Shown one piece after another: positions 7,695 to 16,153 of a DNA stretch of 23,531 bases. The first letter of the stretch is position 1, and each line of letters starts with the position of its first letter. Made by a program: the position numbers and the translations under genes. A model generated the notes under the pieces. That model worked only from the letters and a program-made list of their open reading frames with translations, ran no database searches and was not told the origin of the DNA. Where the stretch lies: positions 1 through 23,531 of the IMG/VR virus record IMGVR_UViG_3300021139_002043, one strand, 5' to 3'. The DNA is from a virus.

Positions 7695-10281
7695 TAGCTA
7701 CTCCGTTCGCTTCATTGTGCTTAACCGAATCTTTCATGAATGCATAGATTTCCGTTACGATATTGTTCAAGGAAGTAAACCCTGAAGAACCGGGCATTTT
7801 ACCTTCAACTACCGTCTTACAACTTTGAGAAATATCGGAAATCATTTTTGCAAGTTCCATCGCAGCTTGGGTTATAACTTCATCTTCAAATTCTTCCTGA
7901 GTCATTTGCGGCTTATTGGCATCGTATCCCTTGACCCCAAAGGCTTTGTCAATAAGGTCAGCAAGGGAAGCGCCCTTATTCGTGCCCGTCTTTTTCCCGG
8001 TTCCCTTAAATGCCCCTTCTGCTTCTAGTTTTTCATAAAGGGCATCAATTCTTTCGAGCAAGTCTATCTTCTTTTCTACATCATCGCCCTTAAGAACCTT
8101 TAACACTTCCGCTTTCTTTTCGTCGCTATCAAGCCAACCTAATGCATCCATTCTCGCAAAGGTTGTTTCCGGCTTAAAGGCGTATGTCCTATTGACACCC
8201 TCTAAATTTCTTCTTATTCCAAGTTCAACGAGTTTTTTAGCATATTGTTCTCTTTGAGCATCTACGGCGAATTTAACCGCATCTCTTTTCTGCGTCTCTT
8301 TCTCTCTTTTGATCTCCAACTCTATCGATCTATTTTTCGCCTTTTGTAATTCAACTTCAGAGTTGCCCTTTTTTCCGGGTTCTTTCGGGAGTTCAAAAGT
8401 ATCCTGCTCTTCTCTAAATTTTTTGTAATTCCCTAAAAACCGCTCTATGTCGCTTTGGAAATAATAAACGGTTTCTCCGAGAGCGCCTGCGCCCGCAGTA
8501 GCAGTAAGAGCCGCGAGCGTTCTACCGCTTAATTGAGGCAAAACTTTCTCGGAAGCCCACTGGTGATAAGTCTTAAGATTATCGGCAGCTTTTTTGTGTT
8601 GGGCTATTTGTCCCGCTTTTCTTTTTCGCATCAATTCAGAAGGCCAAACCCGCACTTGGAATTGCTTTGGCTTCCCCTTTTCACCCGTCATACTTAAAAT
8701 AGGATTGAGCTTAACAACTCTTTTCTCGCCTTCAGAACCAAGTTCCCATTTGCTTTTTGCAAGCCATTGTTTTGCTTTATTTTCCCAATATTCATTCACT
8801 TCCGCCACTTCCTCACTTGCTTCTTTAACTAAACCTGAAGTGGTCTTAGAAGTTCCCTTTATTCCCCAATGCTCAACTCCTCCCTCTCCTTTAAAAACCT
8901 CAAAACCCCATTTTGAAACCTGCTCTCTTGTAAAGGGCCACTTTTCACTTCCTAAGTCGGCAGGATTCATAGGCAATCGCCCATCGACAATGGCAAGGTT
9001 AGTGTAATCAACAGATTGAACTGCTTCTCTTGATAATTTGCCGTCTGCTCCTATCTTCCTTATTTTATGAAACAAAGTAAGACCGGTATGAGGATCAGTA
9101 TCAAAGTTTGCTTGCACTTCATGATAATTGTGCTTCGTGCTAATCAAATCCCATTCGGGAGAATGTTTAATGTCCCCCGACAACATGGGGCCAAGATCAC
9201 GGAATTCAGTAACCGGAATGCCATTCTCATGACGAACTTTGCCGGTAGCCTTGGCCAATAGTCTTCGTATTGGTCCTAAAGCACGAGCGAAAGTATAACC
9301 CTGATGTTCAAGGTAAGCCCGTCGTGCGCCGGTAATCCCTTTAAATTCACTTTCAGGCAAAATCTTTGTGAACTGAAGCCACGTAGGGTCTACTTCAAGA
9401 GGGTTTACTTCCCCTTCTTCCGTCAAAATACGAGCTTCCGTGCTCGCTCCCGGAGTGCGATAGAATTTCTCCTCTTCGGCTATAAGTTTTTTTCCTGCTA
9501 TTTTTGGCCTACTCGCTATCAAAGCACCTACGCCGACTATCATTGCGATAGTTGCAGCCGCAGTAATCAACTTGGCCTTTGATCTTTCGCTCTCGTCAGG
9601 ATGATCCTTCATAAAGGTATCATAGGCTTCTTTCACATCCCGAGACTGTTGAACTTCCCTGTCCCATTTCGCTCTGGAGGTTTTGACTTCGCTAAAAACC
9701 TTCTCCGTTCCTTCGGAATCGCTGACTCTCGGAATAGTTTTGCCGTTTACTTTTACTTTGCCGGGTCTCGATGCAATCGCATCCATGACTTCCTGTTCAC
9801 GCTTCTTCTGGTAAGCGGCAGGATCGGAAGCCAAGAGATACAGATCGGGATTCTGTTTTTCCAAAGCATAGTCTATGAGTTTTTGCCGAGTTTCTTCCTC
9901 AGTGATTTTGGGATTTTCTTCTTTCCATTGAGCGACAAGTTTCTCTTTGGCAGCCACAGGATCATTGGTCATGCGACCGGCATTCTTACGAGCGCCGCCC
10001 CATGCGCCTTTGGTGGGATGAGGACCGGCCGGTGCGCCTGCTTCATTTTTCTTAACGAATTCACCATCAGCACCACGAGGATGTTCACTTTCCACGAACT
10101 CTTCAGCAGTCATTTCTTTAGTAGCAATTTTATAAAGGTCACTAAGCCCTTTGCGTTGCATCTTCTCAAATTTATTCATATACTGAAGACTGTAAAAAAG
10201 CACATCAGGAGCCAAGAAAGTGACAATCTTCTTTTCAAAGGGAGTTAAATCATTAATATTTTTTTCCAATAGTGAACTCAA
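7687..10281 (-). CDS. Large virion-associated protein with ESEHPR motif, function unknown
   Basis: The protein has 864 residues from a TTG start at 10281 that overlaps the previous TGA (TTGA) and has GGGAG 7 bases upstream. Order of features: an N-terminal helical part (1-50); IATK-EMTAEEF, a candidate protease site at residue 55; ESEHPRGADGEF (64-75), a motif also present twice in the 1015-residue protein; a basic WGGARKNAGRM (94-104) like AT-hook segments of some terminase small subunits; a hydrophobic segment at 237-257 (LITAAATIAMIVGVGALIA); an alpha/beta region at 290-470 without recognisable motifs; a second hydrophobic segment at 587-609; and a long charged helical, probably coiled-coil part at 610-760. 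It is co-translated with the protease gene. I expect an internal head protein or ejection protein, but no family is recognised. Confidence 0.5.
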   Translation of the reverse strand: MSSLLEKNINDLTPFEKKIVTFLAPDVLFYSLQYMNKFEKMQRKGLSDLYKIATKEMTAEEFVESEHPRGADGEFVKKNEAGAPAGPHPTKGAWGGARKNAGRMTNDPVAAKEKLVAQWKEENPKITEEETRQKLIDYALEKQNPDLYLLASDPAAYQKKREQEVMDAIASRPGKVKVNGKTIPRVSDSEGTEKVFSEVKTSRAKWDREVQQSRDVKEAYDTFMKDHPDESERSKAKLITAAATIAMIVGVGALIASRPKIAGKKLIAEEEKFYRTPGASTEARILTEEGEVNPLEVDPTWLQFTKILPESEFKGITGARRAYLEHQGYTFARALGPIRRLLAKATGKVRHENGIPVTEFRDLGPMLSGDIKHSPEWDLISTKHNYHEVQANFDTDPHTGLTLFHKIRKIGADGKLSREAVQSVDYTNLAIVDGRLPMNPADLGSEKWPFTREQVSKWGFEVFKGEGGVEHWGIKGTSKTTSGLVKEASEEVAEVNEYWENKAKQWLAKSKWELGSEGEKRVVKLNPILSMTGEKGKPKQFQVRVWPSELMRKRKAGQIAQHKKAADNLKTYHQWASEKVLPQLSGRTLAALTATAGAGALGETVYYFQSDIERFLGNYKKFREEQDTFELPKEPGKKGNSEVELQKAKNRSIELEIKREKETQKRDAVKFAVDAQREQYAKKLVELGIRRNLEGVNRTYAFKPETTFARMDALGWLDSDEKKAEVLKVLKGDDVEKKIDLLERIDALYEKLEAEGAFKGTGKKTGTNKGASLADLIDKAFGVKGYDANKPQMTQEEFEDEVITQAAMELAKMISDISQSCKTVVEGKMPGSSGFTSLNNIVTEIYAFMKDSVKHNEANGVANA
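10048..10128 (-). repeat. TK-EMT-ESEHPR module, copy in the 864-residue protein
   Basis: This codes IATKEMTAEEFVESEHPR and then GADGEFVKKN. It is nearly identical, also at DNA level (GAAATGACT and CATCCTCGT shared), to 11565-11645, which indicates a recent duplication between adjacent genes. Confidence 0.85.
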
Positions 10282-13200
10282 ATTTTTTCTCCCTTCTCAA
10301 CCTTTACACTGATCCATTCTGACAAATTCGACATTCCATAGACCCTTCTATGATCTAAATTGCCTATTTTGATCGCATTCAAGGCAATATCCTTCATGGG
10401 ATCGTCTCCTTGAGAGGCGAATTGACCATAGTAATGTTGCACTTCCAAAATACCATCCGTATGAAATTCTTTTCTATGACCCTCCGAATCTTCTACTGTA
10501 AAGACTGCTCCCCTATGTCGAGAACTCGTTATATTCTTAAGGGCCGCATCCACTTCATCAGGCCATAATTTTTTAATTTTTTCTAATTCTGGCACCACGT
10601 CTACATCAGTCATTTTGTAATCGACAACTTTAAATTTCTGTCTTCCGGCCGTCATGTTTCCAAACGGATCAACCTGAACTGTTTCTCCCCACGGCTTTTC
10701 TTCTGAAGGAAACTCCCATTTGTCGGGTAACTTTAAGCCCGTGGGAATATCAATTTCCTTTCCAATAAGACCTTTACAGACACCCTCATATTCCTTCAAA
10801 TGGCGTTGCTGAACCTCATCATGTTTCATGGTGATTGAATGAGCATATTCGTGCATAAGTAATTCACGAGGCGTAAATTCATCTCCAATTACCCGAGACA
10901 AATCCTCATGAATTCCGGCATTGATATAAATCGTGTCCGTTCCCACAAAGTAGCAAAAATTATTGTTGAGAATATTCTTCACATTGAAAACATTGAATTG
11001 AGTATGGCTTAAGAGAACGACCTTTGCCGTTCCACCTTCAGGAAGATGTCCAAATTTCTTCGCCAAATCTTTCTTGAACTCATCACTGTTTACGTAATCA
11101 ATGATTTGCTGTTGGAATTTAGTCCTCTTTGAATCCTCGAAAACTCGATTCTCCACCTGAAGATTAATGATATTTGTTAAAGCTTTTTTATTAGGATTCG
11201 GCTTTGGACACGCCTTCACAACATCATCGGCCCTCACTTGGGCCTGTTGAAGGTTCTCGGAAGACTTAAGGATGTCACTATCACGCAAAATAACGTAACC
11301 CATTTGACTTGCTCCTGCTATCCCAAGAGCAAGTAAGACGTCGGCTCCTCCTACAATATTTGATTTACTTTTGCCCATTAGAGCAAGACTCCCGGCTCCA
11401 GCCCCAATGACCACTCCTGCGTGAAGGGCCATTTCTAAAACACTGGATGGTCGAGTAGTCGGCATGTCTTTATATTTAGGATCGTCAAAAAAATCAGGTT
11501 TATTTACCGTCTTTTTATTAGATTTTGGAATCTTATCTTGTTTTGGCTGAGAAACTTCTCCTTCGTTCTTTTTTGCAAATTTACCATCTTCGGCACGAGG
11601 ATGCTCACTTTCAACAAATTCCCCAGAAGTCATTTCTTTGGTTTCAATAACTCCGGTCATGTGACCGGAGTTTTTTAATTCATGAACCATCTTGTCGTAA
11701 AAAGTTTTAAGTTTCTTATATTGTTCAGTTTCCGTTGCCCCAATAGATTCGGCCTTTGATAGAGCCGCTTTGGTGAGAGTCAAGATTCCAAGAAGTTTAT
11801 CAGTTGCATCTAAAGGACCAAGTTCTTTAATGACATTGTTCTTCAACCAATTGCTGATTTTTTTACTAACCCATTCTTGCGTTTTGGGATCTTTGGCCGC
11901 ATGTTTAATCCCATAATACAGACCCGTAACCACTCCTATTTTGACAATCCAGCCCTTTGCCCAATTGCCCCATGAGTCCTTGTCTTTGATTTCCTCAATG
12001 TCCTGGCGGTCCCTTCTTTGATTCGCCAGAATGATATCGAGCTTTCGATTGACTTGTTCATCTTTCGGATCATAATGACCACCGATAATAGGCGTAGAGC
12101 TACTACCGGAAGAAGTGAATTCGCCGTCCTTTGCACGAGGATGTTCCGATTCATCCCAATTGAAGAGTTTCGTCACAAAGCCCTTCCAGACAATAGGCAC
12201 ATCAGGAGACTCTTCAAGACCATCTACTATTTGTCGGCAATCCATCCCCAACCCACGCCACATTTCAACCATTTTAGGTCGATCTTCGTAAACAATTTCC
12301 ACTCGGGCTTTGGGAATTTCGCCGGATTCAACCCAATCTCTCTTGAGATCAACGTCATCTTGGCGATTATCAGCAGGTCGCATCAACAATTTGTCATAAT
12401 GAACATCATGATCATGAAGCCATTTCTCGGTTTGCTCCCTTACCTGATCCGACCTGCCGGAAGCAATATAGATTTCATGGCTGCTTGCCCACTTATTGCA
12501 CAGATCTATGATCTCCTGATTGGGAGTATCTTTGACGGAAGCCTCATAAAAGGCGTCATAGTCGCCCTTTTGAGGATCTTTTTTCTCAATCAAATGAATT
12601 CTATGTTCAACATTGGCCAAAGTGCCGTCCAAATCGAAGACTGCAATGGCCTTATCGGGCATTCCTACGCCCTTTGTCACACTTTCAATGAAGAAATAGC
12701 TCTTCGGGTTGAGCCATTCTTTGATTATCGGTGTAACATCCTGTCCTTCGTAGGATTTCATGACCATATCCGCGACTTTATTGCCCTTCTGAGCGTAGGT
12801 TATGAGAGCTTCACGGTTAGAAGGTATAGAAAGTAGCGAAATTTCGACTAATTCGACCTCTTTATAGTATTTTTTAAGTCCTTTGTTCTGTAAATATGGC
12901 GGTAAAAGGTGATCATGAGGATCTTTGACGTAATCTACCGGCACAAAACCGGCTGAGAGGCCCCTAAGACATCCTTCATTGATCAAAGTAAGGCATTCTT
13001 CGCCTACGGGAGTCGTAGCAAGGTAGAATTTCGCCCATAAACCCTCTTCTCGGGGCTCAATTGCAATACAGCGGCCTATTGGAAGGCTGTCACGGGTAGT
13101 TTTGTGCTGATGACCAAGCAAAAGGACCGGATTTTCCATATAAATCGGCAATCTTTTGACAAAAGCCGACACAGGAACGAATTCCATGTCCCTATCTACC

Positions 13201-13325
13201 GTGGGAGTGGATGTAATGGCCTCAAAAGTGCGTGCTTTCGGGTCTACCACGTTGAGAATCGTTCCAAAATCACGAGTAACCTTCGGGCCGTCTATCTCCA
13301 TGCTGCTTTTTGCTACTTGAGCCAT
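10278..13325 (-). CDS. HK97-type prohead protease fused to Pnkp-like HAD phosphatase and a HExxH metallopeptidase domain
   Basis: The protein has 1015 residues, several times the length of a normal prohead protease. ATG 13325 directly follows the previous TAG. Residues 18-180 are the S78 protease: PVLLLGHQHK with the catalytic His region (H72/H74), LPIGR, LSAGFVP with Ser124, and VELVEISLLSIPSN (157-170). Residues 222-368 match the 3'-phosphatase half of T4 Pnkp: AVFDLDGTLA (D231, D233), ASGR (288-291), KLLMRPADNRQDD, K328 and YEDRPKMVEMWRGLG (346-360). ESEHPR motifs occur at 392-397 and 572-577, each shortly after a TK site (386, 563). Hydrophobic stretches lie at 456-472 and 633-680. HEYAHSITMKH (825-835) has metzincin-like HExxHxxxxxH spacing with Thr instead of the usual Gly. 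A cleavable polyprotein is my inference; see findings. Confidence 0.87.
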   Translation of the reverse strand: MAQVAKSSMEIDGPKVTRDFGTILNVVDPKARTFEAITSTPTVDRDMEFVPVSAFVKRLPIYMENPVLLLGHQHKTTRDSLPIGRCIAIEPREEGLWAKFYLATTPVGEECLTLINEGCLRGLSAGFVPVDYVKDPHDHLLPPYLQNKGLKKYYKEVELVEISLLSIPSNREALITYAQKGNKVADMVMKSYEGQDVTPIIKEWLNPKSYFFIESVTKGVGMPDKAIAVFDLDGTLANVEHRIHLIEKKDPQKGDYDAFYEASVKDTPNQEIIDLCNKWASSHEIYIASGRSDQVREQTEKWLHDHDVHYDKLLMRPADNRQDDVDLKRDWVESGEIPKARVEIVYEDRPKMVEMWRGLGMDCRQIVDGLEESPDVPIVWKGFVTKLFNWDESEHPRAKDGEFTSSGSSSTPIIGGHYDPKDEQVNRKLDIILANQRRDRQDIEEIKDKDSWGNWAKGWIVKIGVVTGLYYGIKHAAKDPKTQEWVSKKISNWLKNNVIKELGPLDATDKLLGILTLTKAALSKAESIGATETEQYKKLKTFYDKMVHELKNSGHMTGVIETKEMTSGEFVESEHPRAEDGKFAKKNEGEVSQPKQDKIPKSNKKTVNKPDFFDDPKYKDMPTTRPSSVLEMALHAGVVIGAGAGSLALMGKSKSNIVGGADVLLALGIAGASQMGYVILRDSDILKSSENLQQAQVRADDVVKACPKPNPNKKALTNIINLQVENRVFEDSKRTKFQQQIIDYVNSDEFKKDLAKKFGHLPEGGTAKVVLLSHTQFNVFNVKNILNNNFCYFVGTDTIYINAGIHEDLSRVIGDEFTPRELLMHEYAHSITMKHDEVQQRHLKEYEGVCKGLIGKEIDIPTGLKLPDKWEFPSEEKPWGETVQVDPFGNMTAGRQKFKVVDYKMTDVDVVPELEKIKKLWPDEVDAALKNITSSRHRGAVFTVEDSEGHRKEFHTDGILEVQHYYGQFASQGDDPMKDIALNAIKIGNLDHRRVYGMSNLSEWISVKVEKGEKI
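11565..11645 (-). repeat. TK-EMT-ESEHPR module, second copy in the protease polyprotein
   Basis: This codes ETKEMTSGEFVESEHPR and then AEDGKFAKKNEG, directly after palindrome copy 2. It is the closest relative of the 864-protein copy at 10048-10128. Confidence 0.85.
11649..11672. repeat. 24-bp palindrome, copy 2 of 3
   Basis: It is identical to copies 1 and 3. It is read as NSGHMTGV (residues 552-559) in the 1015-residue protein, exactly before the putative cleavage site IETK-EM that opens the metallopeptidase module. Confidence 0.95.
12114..12179 (-). repeat. ESEHPR module, first copy in the protease polyprotein
   Basis: This codes FVTKLFNWDESEHPR then AKDGEFT, after the phosphatase domain. 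It is more diverged than the other two copies but keeps the same layout: a TK site, a few residues, ESEHPR, then DGxF. Confidence 0.8.
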
Positions 13326-16106
13326 CTACTTTTTATCCTTAATATTCAACTTGCCGACTTTGGGAGTTCCCACTTTGGGAACATGGCCCATCGGCTTCAA
13401 TTGCTCCCTCTCCATTTTCTCTTCTTGGCGAGCCGCTCTCTCAGCTTTATCCTCCTGAGACTTCTTTCTCTTCTCCTCATAGGCGGGATCTTTGAAAGCG
13501 TGTTGTTCCTGCGGGCTCATCTGTCTAAATTCGGCCTTAGTTTGCTCTCTACCTTCTTCTTTGCCCTTCTGATTGCCTAAGACAGCCCCCATTCCGAGAG
13601 CCGCTCCAGCGGTCAATAGGTGCGACTTGAGAGACTTTTCTTCTTTGGGATTTCGACTCTCCTCTATTTTTTTCTTAAGGAAATAAACGCCAGTTCCGCC
13701 TATAGCCGCAGGTATAGCAAGTTTGGCCGCTCTTTTAAGTTGAACTTTTCGACCTGCCTTATTGAGTTCACGCCGAACCAATTCACTTGGACCCATCTCA
13801 GTATGGAATTCATCGCCTTTCATGTAATCTCTATCGGCAAGCCCCTTTGTGCGAACGTAATAAGGCTCTCCCTCAGAATCATAAAATTTCTCAGGAGTAT
13901 TTTTACCGGCACGACCACCAGCAGCCGCTCCAGCAGACCCTATGCCGGTTATTATGCCAAGACCAGCTAAATCCGCATCACGAGCAGCAAGTTTTTTGAT
14001 TTTCTTTGAATGCCTCAAGAGAGCACCCGTTCCTAAGGTTGCAGCAACTCCAGCCGCACTTCCTTCACCAGCTCCCGCCAAAGCACCTCTTATTCTACCG
14101 CCTTCCGGCGCACTAGCAGCGCCGGAAGCAGCTCCCGTAACACCGCCTATCGCAGCGCCTACACCACAGGACTTATGAAAATCGTGTGCTACATGTCCTA
14201 ATTCTTGCAATGCACGCTCTTTGAAACTGCCCTTAGTCACAACTTCAGGACCATCAAATTCCTTATATCCGTAAGGATCTTCGGGTTTATCCAATTTGGC
14301 CGTTCCCATTATGCCGCCGCCAATCATCCCCTGAGCCTGAGCCGTATCTGCGACCTTACCTCTAGCTTGAACCGCCGCTCGTCTTGCTCCCGGAACTCTC
14401 TGGCCCGATCTTGCCGCTTTAATGGCCTCTACAGCCCTCTTCTCATTGATATGAGTAGTTGTTCCGGCAAGTGCCCCACCACTCAAGCCGCCTATCGCAG
14501 CCCCTCTCAAGGCACCTTGCACTCTATCTTCGGGAGAGCTTAATGCACCTGTGGCCGCACCAGTAGCAGCGCCGCCCATAGCGCCACGTAGACCGGCCTT
14601 GGCCATTTGTTTAGTGGGAGTAATGGCAGATAAAATGCCTTTGGTCACAGTTGTCGGCCCTTCCAACTCTTCATAGTTTTTTTTTACATCGGGACTATTC
14701 TCATCCCTCTTGAGTTTACGAACACCCGCCTGAGCCACATCATCAGCCAAGTTGCCTATGGGACGTAGATGTTCCAACACATCTCCAACTATGCCTTTGG
14801 TTTCGGTGTCAACAGAGTCAGCGGGGGTCACTGTATCCGTTTTGCCGTTATAACTACGATTCAAGTTTGAGTCTCCGGGATTTGCGACCATAGAATTAGG
14901 CATTTGGAAACCGGAATTCGCAGGAGCGCCAAACCCGGCATTTCCTTGCACACCTTTCTCTTCTTTTTTACTATGCCGCATTTTAGAAAAGTTTATAGCG
15001 AGATTGGCTTGTCGTTTTGTCTCAGTATCCGCCTTGGGATCGGACATAACATGATGAGCGTATTCTTCCGTGCCCATACCGGCTGCTTCCGCTTTGGCCT
15101 TAAATGCTCCGGGGTGTTTCACCACTTCACTTTCGGGCTTACCGAATATAGTGCCGCCCTTGACCACGACTTCAGGGCCTTCAAGTTCTTTCACCTTCAT
15201 CCTATCCGGGTTGAGGGCAGGCTGAGCCGCTACTCCACGCTCAAAGTCATGTTGCGGAGAAGTAGACGGAGCGGTATTCAACGAAGGATCTCCGGGGACC
15301 AATCCTTTCTCTTTCAACTTGTCGGTTAATTCACGAAATCTTTTAGGAAGTTCCTTTTCACTTGTGGCCGATGTTCCATATTTCTTGAGGTTCTCGGCAC
15401 GACTAACAGCTTCTTTTGTGGCTGCGCTTGCTGCTTTGGCAAACTTGTCGCCTGAGAAAATGCCCTTTTTCTTCACTTCGATGGTTTTGCCCGAAGCAAA
15501 TTCACCCTTCTTGGAAATGCCTTTTTCTTCTTTTTTACGACCAAGGAGATAAGCGCCTGCGCCTAAAGCGGCAGCGCCAGCTCCTAATCCGAGAGCGACT
15601 TTGGCTCCTCGACCTAATTTGCTTTTCTTCGCTGCCTGAGAAACAACCTTTTCTCCTTGAGATACGGGAGTTGGTTTGGGTTTAGGTATCTCAGACTTCT
15701 TCGGTTCAAACGCTTTGCTTAATTCCTCGTCATTCAAATCACGATAGCCGACACGTCTTTTGTCTTGACGAAGTTCATTCTTCTCACGCATCTCGGCCAA
15801 TTTCTTCTTGCCCTCTTTAGTACGTCCAAATGAAAAGGCATCGTCGGGTCTTTTGCGGAGAACGTCATAACCGCCACCATAAGTCTGAGTGCCCCCATCT
15901 TTGGTCTCAACCGTATTGCTCCACACCATACCCTTAGTAACGGTTTCAACATCGTCACTCATAGCCTTGGCACGCATTTCTGCGATTTGATAACAATTTA
16001 CGTCCTCTTTAGCGTTGGGTTTTTGAGAAAGTCCATGCTCAAACTGTTCCATATCGTAGCCATTAGAGGAATCCATTTCTGAGTAAGAGGCTTTTCCGCG
16101 TGCCAT
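13326..16106 (-). CDS. Glycine-zipper head polyprotein, probable internal/ejection protein
   Basis: The protein has 926 residues from ATG 16106, with AGGAG 7 bases upstream; it begins MARG like the 352-residue protein. It is built from repeated units. TK/VK-G sites follow acidic leaders at K58, K316 (ELEGPEVVVKG), K437 (DTETKG), K489 (ELEGPTTVTKG), K625 (EFDGPEVVTKG) and K754 (YYVRTKG), with related KEEKG/S at 195, 384 and 824. Between them are Gly/Ala-rich hydrophobic segments at about 168-190, 505-550, 647-697, 713-733, 796-811 and 830-845, each flanked by basic residues, as in membrane-inserting glycine zippers. The C-terminus (850-905) is charged and probably coiled coil. I recognise no family. 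Position between portal and protease and the repeated sites suggest internal head peptides that could help DNA cross the host membrane. Confidence 0.6.
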   Translation of the reverse strand: MARGKASYSEMDSSNGYDMEQFEHGLSQKPNAKEDVNCYQIAEMRAKAMSDDVETVTKGMVWSNTVETKDGGTQTYGGGYDVLRKRPDDAFSFGRTKEGKKKLAEMREKNELRQDKRRVGYRDLNDEELSKAFEPKKSEIPKPKPTPVSQGEKVVSQAAKKSKLGRGAKVALGLGAGAAALGAGAYLLGRKKEEKGISKKGEFASGKTIEVKKKGIFSGDKFAKAASAATKEAVSRAENLKKYGTSATSEKELPKRFRELTDKLKEKGLVPGDPSLNTAPSTSPQHDFERGVAAQPALNPDRMKVKELEGPEVVVKGGTIFGKPESEVVKHPGAFKAKAEAAGMGTEEYAHHVMSDPKADTETKRQANLAINFSKMRHSKKEEKGVQGNAGFGAPANSGFQMPNSMVANPGDSNLNRSYNGKTDTVTPADSVDTETKGIVGDVLEHLRPIGNLADDVAQAGVRKLKRDENSPDVKKNYEELEGPTTVTKGILSAITPTKQMAKAGLRGAMGGAATGAATGALSSPEDRVQGALRGAAIGGLSGGALAGTTTHINEKRAVEAIKAARSGQRVPGARRAAVQARGKVADTAQAQGMIGGGIMGTAKLDKPEDPYGYKEFDGPEVVTKGSFKERALQELGHVAHDFHKSCGVGAAIGGVTGAASGAASAPEGGRIRGALAGAGEGSAAGVAATLGTGALLRHSKKIKKLAARDADLAGLGIITGIGSAGAAAGGRAGKNTPEKFYDSEGEPYYVRTKGLADRDYMKGDEFHTEMGPSELVRRELNKAGRKVQLKRAAKLAIPAAIGGTGVYFLKKKIEESRNPKEEKSLKSHLLTAGAALGMGAVLGNQKGKEEGREQTKAEFRQMSPQEQHAFKDPAYEEKRKKSQEDKAERAARQEEKMEREQLKPMGHVPKVGTPKVGKLNIKDKK
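14229..14264 (-). repeat. EFDGPxVVTKG repeat (putative cleavage motif)
   Basis: This codes residues 615-626 of the 926-residue protein (KEFDGPEVVTKG). The other copies are at 14637-14672 and 15153-15191. A diverged relative (MEIDGPKVTRD) is at residues 9-19 of the protease protein. Confidence 0.8.
14637..14672 (-). repeat. ELEGPxxVTKG repeat (putative cleavage motif)
   Basis: This codes residues 479-490 (EELEGPTTVTKG). It is followed by ILSAI and a glycine-zipper segment. Confidence 0.8.
15153..15191 (-). repeat. ELEGPEVVVKG repeat (putative cleavage motif)
   Basis: This codes residues 306-318 (KELEGPEVVVKGG) of the 926-residue protein. It has the same acidic leader and small residue after Lys as the other copies. 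Confidence 0.8.
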
Positions 16107-16129
16107 GTTCGTTCTCCTGTATACGATAT

Positions 16130-16153
16130 AACTCCGGTCATGTGACCGGAGTT
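16130..16153. repeat. 24-bp palindrome, copy 3 of 3 (intergenic)
   Basis: It is identical to copies 1 and 2. It lies in the 71-base gap between the portal stop (16178) and the ATG of the 926-residue gene (16106), about 12 bases upstream of the latter's AGGAG. The frame of NSGHMTGV equals the portal frame continued past its TAA. A hairpin here could affect translation or mRNA stability of the downstream gene. Confidence 0.95.

Noticed and set aside
11649-11672. Palindrome copy 2 as a transcription terminator
   Set aside because: On the coding (minus) strand it is followed by ATTGAAACC and not by a T-tract, and it lies in the middle of an open gene. The T run is on the other side, relevant only to plus-strand transcription.
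12018-12836. 272-codon plus-strand open frame opposite the phosphatase region
   Set aside because: It is antisense to conserved HAD motifs of the real gene and carries no recognisable domain or ribosome site.
13326-16106. Gly/Ala-rich 926-residue protein as a tail tape-measure protein
   Set aside because: It sits between portal and prohead protease rather than among tail genes, and its Gly/Ala segments are separated by repeated acidic TK-G motifs instead of long helical repeats.
2980-16153. The three palindromes as a CRISPR array or prophage attachment sites
   Set aside because: The copies are many kilobases apart with no regular spacers, no cas genes, and no integrase or tRNA nearby.
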